Assembly (NCBI GenBank): GCA_013298415.1
Contig: JAAFHN010000173.1
Coordinates: forward strand, 1 to 6,175
DNA length: 6,175 bases
From: Comamonadaceae bacterium
Lineage (GTDB): Bacteria > Pseudomonadota > Gammaproteobacteria > Burkholderiales > Burkholderiaceae_C
Reading direction: 5' to 3'
Positions 1 through 4,458 of the stretch are shown one piece after another. Positions within the stretch are counted from its first letter, which is position 1. Every line of letters begins with the position of its first letter. Under the pieces are notes generated by a model. It saw only the letters and a program-made list of their open reading frames with translations. It made no database searches and had not been told where the DNA came from. The position numbers were made by a program, and so were the translations under genes.

Positions 1-245
1 GCGGGAAGCGTGCTCACGATCACGCCCGGTACGGCCACGCCGCTGCCTACAGGTGCAGGAGCCTGGCTTGCAGGCCCACTTGCAACAGGCGCGGATGTGC
101 CGGGACGCCCACGATCTTCCACTGGCGCAGGCGTTTGGCTTTTGAAGGCACAGCCAGTGGCAAGCACAGCGAGGCCGAAGGCCAGCAGCAGGCGTGGCGC
201 AAACTGAGCAAATGGGGCAAAAGGAGCAAAGCGGGGAAGGCGCAT
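1..245 (-). CDS. nlpD: NlpD-type lipoprotein, N-terminal part (cut by window edge)
   Basis: Reading the minus strand from the ATG at 245-243 gives 81 open codons that run off the left edge. The start is MRLPRFAPFAPFAQFAPR, followed by a hydrophobic stretch (LLLAFGLAVLATG) and Cys32. This is a lipoprotein signal peptide with lipobox A-T-G-C, so Cys32 would be lipidated. After it comes a Pro/Ala/Gly/Ser-rich linker, as in NlpD proteins before their LysM and M23 peptidase (LytM) domains; those domains lie outside the window. A good ribosome site GAGGAA (253-258) lies 7 nt before the ATG and fixes the start. NlpD acts at the outer membrane as an activator of septal amidases during cell separation. 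The identity rests on the lipoprotein start plus its place directly after surE-pcm, where nlpD sits in many proteobacteria, usually followed by rpoS. Another lipoprotein cannot be excluded from this fragment alone. The FAP-type repeats before the hydrophobic core are slightly unusual. Confidence 0.8.
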   Translation of the reverse strand, partial: MRLPRFAPFAPFAQFAPRLLLAFGLAVLATGCAFKSQTPAPVEDRGRPGTSAPVASGPASQAPAPVGSGVAVPGVIVSTLP

Positions 246-252
246 GAACAGG

Positions 253-258
253 TTCCTC
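253..258 (-). promoter_or_regulatory. Ribosome binding site of nlpD
   Basis: GAGGAA on the minus strand, 7 nt before the ATG at 245-243. It is one of only two strong Shine-Dalgarno sites in this window and supports the nlpD start, in an 83-bp gap after pcm. Confidence 0.7.
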
Positions 259-328
259 AATGCGATATGAGATGTCGGCCAGCCGAGGTTCGAATGCCAC
301 GCGCCACCGCGGTTGCGCTATCGAATCG

Positions 329-1207
329 CTAGCGAATGCCTGATTTTAGGGGCACAAAGCGCACCACGGCCAATCGCTCTTCGCGTAAACCTTGCGGCGT
401 CTTGTCGATCACGGTAAGCCACTGCTGCCCATCGCTGGCTTGTACGGGTGCGACGATGCGCCCGCCAGCTGCCAGTTGGTCAATCCACGCCTTTGGCACC
501 GCATCCCCGCCAGCCGCTGCGATGATGGCCAAATAGGGTGCAGCCGAAGGCGCGCCGAGCATGCCGTCTCCCAGCACGAGGCTCAAATTCGGCAGGGCAA
601 GCGCCGCCAAGTTGGCGCGGGCTTTCTCATGCAAGCCCGCCAAGCGCTCTACCGTGGTGACATGCATCGCCAGGTGCGCCAAGAGCGCGGCCTGGTAGCC
701 GCAGCCAGTACCGATTTCGAGCACGCGGGCAGCAATTGGCCATCGCGGGTCTTTGTGGGCTGCGTCGCGCAGGCCCGGCGCTTCCAGCAGCAAGCTCAGC
801 ATGCGCGCGACAACGCTGGGTTTCGAGATCGTTTGGCCCAGGCCAATCGGCAGGCTGGTGTCTTCATAGGCCTGGCTCGCAAGCCCTGGGTCCACGAACA
901 GATGTCGAGGCACCTGGGCAAACGCCTGAAGCACAGCGCTCTGGATGCCCCCCGCCGCCAGGCGCTGCACGAGCTGTTGGCGAAAGGCATCTGACGTGAG
1001 GCTGGCACCCGTGGGAGCGTTCAAAACCGCTGCGCTTGGCTTCGGCGCAGCCGTGGAGCCTTTCAGCGACTGCGCAAGCCTGGATTTTTCAGCAAATCCA
1101 ACCTCTGTCCTAGCATTTACTACATTCTTTGCTATGTTTTTTGAAATGGTTGCAACTGGGCCGAACGCTGGCGCAGACGCTGGGAAGCGCGGCTTGGGGC
1201 TCGTCAT
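329..1207 (-). CDS. pcm: Protein-L-isoaspartate O-methyltransferase with N-terminal extension
   Basis: This 292-residue protein would use S-adenosylmethionine to methylate L-isoaspartyl residues in aged proteins, starting their repair in the cytoplasm. From about residue 71 it follows E. coli Pcm closely. Family landmarks are the VPRHLFVD segment (99-106), the substrate loop LPIGLGQTISKPSVVARM (119-136), SAM motif I VLEIGTGCGYQ (162-172), the acidic VER (186-188), GDG (213-215) and the C-terminal VVRFVPL (281-287). E. coli Pcm is 208 residues, so the first ~70-80 residues are extra. They are low in complexity, and an AT-rich stretch encodes residues 18-41. As I recall, N-terminal extensions are common in Comamonadaceae Pcm. 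The ATG at 1207-1205 lies 19 bp after the surE stop with only a weak ribosome site (GTTGG), so translation may be coupled to surE. A start further inside cannot be ruled out. It is likely co-transcribed with surE and nlpD. Confidence 0.93.
   Translation of the reverse strand: MTSPKPRFPASAPAFGPVATISKNIAKNVVNARTEVGFAEKSRLAQSLKGSTAAPKPSAAVLNAPTGASLTSDAFRQQLVQRLAAGGIQSAVLQAFAQVPRHLFVDPGLASQAYEDTSLPIGLGQTISKPSVVARMLSLLLEAPGLRDAAHKDPRWPIAARVLEIGTGCGYQAALLAHLAMHVTTVERLAGLHEKARANLAALALPNLSLVLGDGMLGAPSAAPYLAIIAAAGGDAVPKAWIDQLAAGGRIVAPVQASDGQQWLTVIDKTPQGLREERLAVVRFVPLKSGIR
1086..1155. other. AT-rich island inside the pcm N-terminal extension
   Basis: A hand count gives about one third G+C over these 70 bases, far below the flanking GC-rich sequence. 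In the pcm frame it encodes residues 18-41 with codons rare in GC-rich genomes: ATA for Ile25, AGG for Arg33, and GTA twice for Val29-Val30. It contains an imperfect hairpin with arms TAGCA (1111-1115) and TGCTA (1130-1134). The shape, AT-rich flanks around a GCTA-type inverted repeat, recalls short intergenic palindromes found in many copies in Comamonadaceae. That comparison is from memory and untested. Confidence 0.5.
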
Positions 1208-1226
1208 GCCAACGGCGCTGCGCGAT

Positions 1227-1994
1227 TCAGGCCCAGAGACCCGTGCGCTCGCGCCAAGCGACCAGGCCCGAGTGCTGGGTGAGGTCCACGTTCAGCGGCG
1301 TGAGCGACACGTGGCCAGCATCGGTGGCGTGGAAATCGGTGCCCTCGCCGCCGTCTTTTGCCACGCCCGCGCCGCCAATCCAATACATGGTCTCGCCTCT
1401 GGGGTTTTCTTGGCGAAACACCTTTTCTGCCGCGTGTCTGCGCCCCAGCCGCGTGACCAAGGTGCGTTTGAGTGCGGCGGCAGGCAAGTTCGGAATGTTC
1501 ACGTTCACGAGGAAGGGATCTTGCCCAGGCCGCAAGCCAGCGCTCAGTTCGCGCACGGTTTGAGCTGCGCGCTCGGCTGCGGCATCCAGCTCGCCCCAAC
1601 CCTTTTTCACCTGAGAAAACGCAACCGCAGGAATGCCGAACAAAAAGCCTTCCATTGCCGCGCCCACTGTCCCCGAGTAAATCGTGTCGTCGCCCATGTT
1701 GGCGCCGTTGTTGATGCCCGAGACCACCATGTCGGGCCGAAAGCCGAGCAAGCCCGTGAGCGCGAGGTGCACACAGTCTGCTGGCGTGCCGTTGATGTAT
1801 TTGAAGCCTGCGACCGGGCCGTGGGCAGCATCGTGCACGTAGAGCGGCGCGTTCAGCGTGAGTGAATTGCTTTTGGCACTGTTGTTGTGCTCGGGCGCGA
1901 TCACGGTCACGTCTGCAAAGCTGCGCAGGCGCTCGTAAAGTGCAATCAAGCCTGGCGCTTGGAAACCGTCGTCGTTGGAAAGCAAGATGCGCAT
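1227..1994 (-). CDS. surE: 5'/3'-nucleotidase SurE
   Basis: This 255-residue cytoplasmic phosphatase removes phosphate from nucleoside 5'- and 3'-monophosphates, and in some species cleaves short polyphosphate. It matches the SurE family across its full length. The N-terminus MRILLSNDDGFQAPG carries the metal ligands Asp8 and Asp9. Ser39 lies in HNNSAKSNSLTL. Asn95 lies in SGINNGANMGDDTIYSGTVGAAMEG, with the conserved GDD and SGT residues. LTPL (231-234) near the C-terminus is also typical. The family start MRI-L-NDDG makes the ATG at 1994-1992 secure. There is no Shine-Dalgarno sequence before it, but a good -10-like hexamer lies 6 nt upstream. It is the first gene of the surE-pcm-nlpD cluster, which in enterobacteria serves stationary-phase survival. 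The tRNA-Pro gene and its terminator lie upstream on the same strand. Confidence 0.96.
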   Translation of the reverse strand: MRILLSNDDGFQAPGLIALYERLRSFADVTVIAPEHNNSAKSNSLTLNAPLYVHDAAHGPVAGFKYINGTPADCVHLALTGLLGFRPDMVVSGINNGANMGDDTIYSGTVGAAMEGFLFGIPAVAFSQVKKGWGELDAAAERAAQTVRELSAGLRPGQDPFLVNVNIPNLPAAALKRTLVTRLGRRHAAEKVFRQENPRGETMYWIGGAGVAKDGGEGTDFHATDAGHVSLTPLNVDLTQHSGLVAWRERTGLWA

Positions 1995-2000
1995 GTACGG

Positions 2001-2006
2001 ATTCTA
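2001..2006 (-). promoter_or_regulatory. Possible -10 box for surE
   Basis: TAGAAT (5 of 6 to TATAAT) on the minus strand, ending 6 nt before the surE ATG. No convincing -35 was found at 16-18 nt; the best is a poor CGAATT at 17 nt. A start 7 nt downstream would fall on the A of the start codon, implying a leaderless mRNA. The preceding tRNA unit ends in a terminator, so surE does need a promoter in 1995-2051. Confidence 0.4.
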
Positions 2007-2051
2007 GAAGTGCGGTTTCGGGAAATTCGGAGAGCAGGCGGTTCGGACAGC

Positions 2052-2082
2052 AAAAAGGCCCGACATCTTGCGACATCGGGCC
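2052..2082 (-). terminator. Intrinsic terminator of tRNA-Pro
   Basis: Read on the minus strand, arms GGCCCGA and TCGGGCC form a perfect 7-bp GC-rich stem (2076-2082 with 2057-2063) around a 12-nt loop, followed directly by TTTTT (2056-2052). It lies 11 bp after the CCA end of the tRNA, where a terminator for a single-tRNA transcript is expected. The sequence CGACATC occurs twice (2061-2067 and 2071-2077), partly in the loop. Confidence 0.8.
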
Positions 2083-2093
2083 CTCAGCGTTCA

Positions 2094-2170
2094 TGGTCGG
2101 AATAGCGGGATTCGAACTCGCGACCCCTTGCACCCCATGCAAGTGCGCTACCAGGCTGCGCTATATTCCG
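2094..2170 (-). tRNA. tRNA-Pro (anticodon GGG)
   Basis: The 77-nt minus-strand sequence folds as a complete tRNA. The acceptor stem CGGAATA / TATTCCG is perfect over 7 bp, with discriminator A and an encoded CCA end at 2096-2094. The D arm contains AGCCTGGTAGCGC. The anticodon stem CTTGC / GCAAG encloses the loop ATGGGGT, so the anticodon is GGG, reading CCC and CCU proline codons. The T arm carries the standard GTTCGAATC. It resembles E. coli tRNA-Pro(GGG), including the unusual first base C1 paired with G72 that is typical of bacterial tRNA-Pro. It appears to be transcribed alone, between a promoter at 2179-2207 and a terminator at 2052-2082. No attachment-site duplication or integrase is visible nearby. 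Confidence 0.97.
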
Positions 2171-2178
2171 ATTCATTG

Positions 2179-2207
2179 ATTTTAGCCCAGAAAACCCCGT
2201 GTTTTGA
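2179..2207 (-). promoter_or_regulatory. Probable promoter of tRNA-Pro
   Basis: On the minus strand, TAAAAT (2179-2184, 5 of 6 to the -10 consensus) lies 8 nt before the tRNA 5' end at 2170. TCAAAA (2202-2207) sits 17 nt upstream as a weak -35, 3 of 6. Placement between the upstream terminator and the mature tRNA end supports the -10; the -35 is uncertain. Confidence 0.5.
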
Positions 2208-2244
2208 GGCATTTTCCTCTTTGCTGGCGCGGCGAGAAAAAAAC

Positions 2245-2273
2245 AAAAAAGCCGCTGTCACCAGCGGCTTTTT
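2245..2273 (-). terminator. Intrinsic terminator of the binding-protein gene
   Basis: On the minus strand, GCCGCTG - GTGA - CAGCGGC forms a perfect 7-bp stem with a 4-nt loop. It is extended by five A-T pairs and followed by TTTTTT, a G and another seven T (to 2237). It begins about 20 bp after the TGA at 2294 and is a textbook rho-independent terminator. The A-rich side could also give weak termination for plus-strand transcripts. Confidence 0.92.
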
Positions 2274-2293
2274 GCGTTGAGAAACTCAACCGA

Positions 2294-3436
2294 TCAGCGG
2301 ACCACAGCCATTTCGCTGCGCTTGCCAGCTTTGTAGGTGTACAGCGTCAGAGCGCCGTTCTTGATGTCGCCTTTGTCGTCAAACGCGATCGTGCCGGTCA
2401 CGCCTTTGTAGCCAGCGGTCTTGGCCAGCACAGGGAGGTACACCTTGGGATCAGCGCTGTTGGCTTTTTGCATCGCAGCGGCCATCACCATCACGGCGTC
2501 ATAGACGTAGGGGGCGTACACCTTCACTTCGTCTTTGAATTCAGCCTTAAAGCGCTCGTTGAACGCTACCATGGCTTTTTTGCCCTCGCCTTCGGTGCCA
2601 CCAGCTTCGGCGCACACCACTTGGTCGTCGGCCATACCGTCGCCAGCCAGCTTGGGCAGCTCAGAGGAGCAAATGCCGTCGCCGCCCATGAACTTGGCGT
2701 TGATGCCCAGCGATTTCATCTGCTTGAGCATCGGGCCGGCAACAGCGTCCATGCCGCCGAAGAACACCACGTCGGCTTTCTTGCCCTTCACGTTGGTGAG
2801 GATGGACATGAAGTCGGTGGCTTTGTCGGTGGTGAATTCGCGGCCAACGATCTTGCCGCCAGCGGCTTTGACTGCCTTCTCGAATTCGTCTGCCACGCCT
2901 TGGCCGTAGGCGGTGCGGTCGTCGATCACGGCGATGGCTTTGCCTTTGAGGTTTTTCACAGCGTACTTGCCGAGCGTGCCGCCCAGGTGCACGTCGTCAG
3001 CCACCACGCGGAAGGTGGTTTTGTAGCCGTTGCGCGTGAACTTGGGGTTCGTTGCAGAAGGAGAAATCTGGGGGATTCCAGCATCGCTGTAAATCTTGGA
3101 TGCGGGAATCGACGTGCCGGAGTTCAAATGGCCGATCACACCGTTGACCTTCGCGTCAACCAGCTTCTGGGCTGCTGCGGTGCCTTGCTTCGGGTCAGCT
3201 GCGTCATCCTCGGCCATCAGTTCAAACTTGGCGGTTTTGCCACCGATTTTGATGCCCTTGGCATTCAAATCTTTGATCGCCAAACGGGCGCCGTTTTCGT
3301 TGTCTTTACCCAGGTGGGCGATGCCGCCGCTGGTGGGGCCGACGTGACCGATCTTGACGACCATGTCTTGTGCGCTGGCAACACCTGCAAAGGCAGCAGC
3401 CGCGGCAAGCATGGTCAGTTTCAGTTTCATTTGCAT
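2294..3436 (-). CDS. Branched-chain amino acid ABC transporter substrate-binding protein (LivJ/LivK type)
   Basis: This is a 380-residue periplasmic type I solute-binding protein (Peripla_BP_6 / Leu-Ile-Val-binding family). Residues 1-22 (MQMKLKLTMLAAAAAFAGVASA, read in two parts: charged start, then Ala-rich core) form a Sec signal peptide ending AxA, with cleavage before QDMVVKIG. Family landmarks are IGHLNSGTSIPAS (101-113), the ligand-loop segment ISPSATNPKFT (124-134), and the second-domain segments AYGQGVADEF (176-185) and FMGGDGICSSEL (249-260). The start is set by GGAG 5 nt before the ATG; a second ATG two codons later is possible, and the open frame extends 17 codons further up without support. 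The usual Cys of GHLCS in E. coli LivJ is Asn105 here, while Cys256 and Cys275 are present and could pair. No permease or ATPase genes adjoin it, so it would serve a transporter encoded elsewhere. The true ligand (Leu/Ile/Val, another amino acid, or an amide) cannot be read from sequence. Confidence 0.92.
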   Translation of the reverse strand: MQMKLKLTMLAAAAAFAGVASAQDMVVKIGHVGPTSGGIAHLGKDNENGARLAIKDLNAKGIKIGGKTAKFELMAEDDAADPKQGTAAAQKLVDAKVNGVIGHLNSGTSIPASKIYSDAGIPQISPSATNPKFTRNGYKTTFRVVADDVHLGGTLGKYAVKNLKGKAIAVIDDRTAYGQGVADEFEKAVKAAGGKIVGREFTTDKATDFMSILTNVKGKKADVVFFGGMDAVAGPMLKQMKSLGINAKFMGGDGICSSELPKLAGDGMADDQVVCAEAGGTEGEGKKAMVAFNERFKAEFKDEVKVYAPYVYDAVMVMAAAMQKANSADPKVYLPVLAKTAGYKGVTGTIAFDDKGDIKNGALTLYTYKAGKRSEMAVVR

Positions 3437-3638
3437 AAACACTCCAAAGGGGAAGGGAAGATGGATCACGGGCCAAAGCAGCCGCATGCACGAGCGAAAA
3501 ACTCAGCCCGAGACTGTAATCCAGCACATGGATTTCTGGGCGATCAATCCCCGCTGAAAAGTCGGGGTTTGCACGGGGCAAGCCCCTACACAGAGCAGGT
3601 GTTTCTGCACCCCAGCGTGCGAGCAGGCACGCTTCAGC
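3437..3638 (-). other. Hairpin-rich spacer between the holC operon and the binding-protein gene
   Basis: No gene is supported here. On the minus strand it holds a chain of small hairpins: GCGTGC/GCACGC (3615-3632), GGTG/CACC just after it, GGGGC/GCCCC (3575-3586, very tight loop) and CCCCG/CGGGG (3549-3567). None has a clean T-tract, so termination of the pepA-holC unit is not obvious. The binding-protein promoter must lie in this spacer. TTGATC near 3545 is a possible -35, but no convincing -10 is correctly spaced. The GTAGGGGCTTGCCCC motif resembles generic REP-type palindromes. Confidence 0.4.
3442..3445 (-). promoter_or_regulatory. Ribosome binding site deciding the binding-protein start
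   Basis: GGAG on the minus strand, 5 nt before the ATG at 3436-3434 and 11 nt before the second ATG at 3430-3428. It favours the MQMKLK start and excludes the longer frame beginning at 3487, which would put 17 residues before the signal peptide. Confidence 0.75.
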
Positions 3639-3989
3639 TCAATCCATCTGCTTGGTCAAGGCCGTGCGCACCGCGTCGTGCACCTTGTTTTCGATCTCAG
3701 TTCGAAGCAAGGGCATGAGGCGGCTCACGTGTTCGCTCACGAGCTGGTGAACTGCCTGCCGCAGATGGATTTCCAGGTGGAGATCCACGTCTTGCATCAC
3801 CCTTGCCACGAGCGCCAGCTCATCCAACCGAAGGGGAAGCGCGGGGGTCCCTTGCGCCACTGCCGTCGGCTCTGGAGCCGGGCTACTGCCGCGAGGCAGC
3901 GCTTGCACCACTTCCGTCAACGTGGGCACGAATTTCGGCGGTTGAGCCGCTTTCGGCCCTTGCGCCCAGGGCTTGAGCTCAGGCTGCAC
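3639..3989 (-). CDS. Small uncharacterised protein downstream of holC
   Basis: This is a 116-residue reading frame with a GTG start at 3989-3987, overlapping the last 11 bp of holC in another frame. No Shine-Dalgarno sequence is visible, so translation is probably coupled to holC. The first half is rich in Pro and Ala (residues 1-55) and contains FVPTLTEVV (20-28). The second half (55-113) is Leu-rich with charged residues, has no Gly, and has one Pro (residue 93) between two segments, VARVMQDVDLHLEIHLRQAVHQL and LRTEIENKVHDAVRTAL. It looks like paired amphipathic helices that could form a coiled coil. No membrane segment, signal peptide or Cys is present. I do not recognise a family with certainty. 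The PTLTEVV motif and the place after holC recall the uncharacterised DUF2486 proteins of Burkholderia, which is a memory-based suggestion. No function is proposed. The alternative, a non-coding overlap, is less likely given the structured C-terminal half and the tight spacing. Confidence 0.65.
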   Translation of the reverse strand: MQPELKPWAQGPKAAQPPKFVPTLTEVVQALPRGSSPAPEPTAVAQGTPALPLRLDELALVARVMQDVDLHLEIHLRQAVHQLVSEHVSRLMPLLRTEIENKVHDAVRTALTKQMD

Positions 3990-4434
3990 GTTGGTCGTAA
4001 TTGTTGAGTTGATGGCCGTGCGGCGAGCTGCGGTAAGTCTTGAAGCGCGCGCGGGCCGCGTTCAGCTGATCCACATCTTGGCTCACAAGTTCGATCACCC
4101 GGCGATGCGCGGCCACCCAATCTGCTGCCGGATCGAATGCACAGCCGAGATTCACGAGCACATCACGGGTTTGAAGGCCAGGCCACTGGGTGGCAGCTTG
4201 CTCGCCGACCAGTACCACAGGGCTGCGTCTGAGCACGTTGGAGGTTGCGCCCTCGCTGGTGTGGGCCAAAAACTCAAACGGGGAAAATGTCCAAAGCGCT
4301 GCATTCAAGCGCGGCAGCCAAGCGGGCGCACAACGCACCTGGACCCAGGCCCCACTGGCGTACACCTTGCGCAGGAGCCGACAGGCGTACTGCAAAGGGT
4401 CGCTCAAATGGGTGTGGAAATCAACTGCGCTCAT
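3979..4434 (-). CDS. holC: DNA polymerase III subunit chi
   Basis: This 151-residue protein belongs to the chi subunit family. Chi binds psi within the clamp-loader complex and contacts the C-terminal tail of single-stranded DNA-binding protein, linking the replicase to the lagging strand. Matches to E. coli HolC (147 aa) include the N-terminal CRLLRKVYASGAWVQV region (18-33), LNAALWTFSPFEFLAH (43-58, against LDEALWARPAESFVPH), RRSPVVL (69-75), DVLVNLG (91-97) and the C-terminal RARFKTYR (128-135) followed by QLNNYD. It begins 24 bp after the pepA stop, as in the widespread pepA-holC arrangement, so the two are probably co-transcribed. Its ribosome site is weak. In enterobacteria valS follows, whereas here a small unknown gene overlaps its 3' end. 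Confidence 0.93.
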   Translation of the reverse strand: MSAVDFHTHLSDPLQYACRLLRKVYASGAWVQVRCAPAWLPRLNAALWTFSPFEFLAHTSEGATSNVLRRSPVVLVGEQAATQWPGLQTRDVLVNLGCAFDPAADWVAAHRRVIELVSQDVDQLNAARARFKTYRSSPHGHQLNNYDQRAA

Positions 4435-4458
4435 GCTTGCCAGCCGGAAATTCGGCGC

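Noticed and set aside
945..1865. Plus-strand frame of 306 codons across surE and pcm
   Set aside because: It lies opposite two conserved genes and has no recognisable domain or ribosome site.
2061..2077. CGACATC direct repeat near the tRNA as an attachment site or regulator site
   Set aside because: It lies within the terminator hairpin and is explained by stem and loop sequence; two 7-bp copies are weak evidence.
1204..2142. 312-codon minus-strand frame overlapping surE in another frame
   Set aside because: The Arg/His-rich product overlaps SurE, whose motifs are complete in its own frame, and it runs into the tRNA terminator region.
2094..2170. tRNA-Pro as an integration site for a genomic island
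   Set aside because: No integrase, no partial repeat of the tRNA 3' end in the window and no change in gene character beside it; both sides are core genes.
2204..3718. 504-codon open frame on the plus strand opposite the binding-protein gene
   Set aside because: It crosses a terminator hairpin and lies antisense to a clear periplasmic binding protein; the His/Gly/Val-rich product is a codon-bias shadow.
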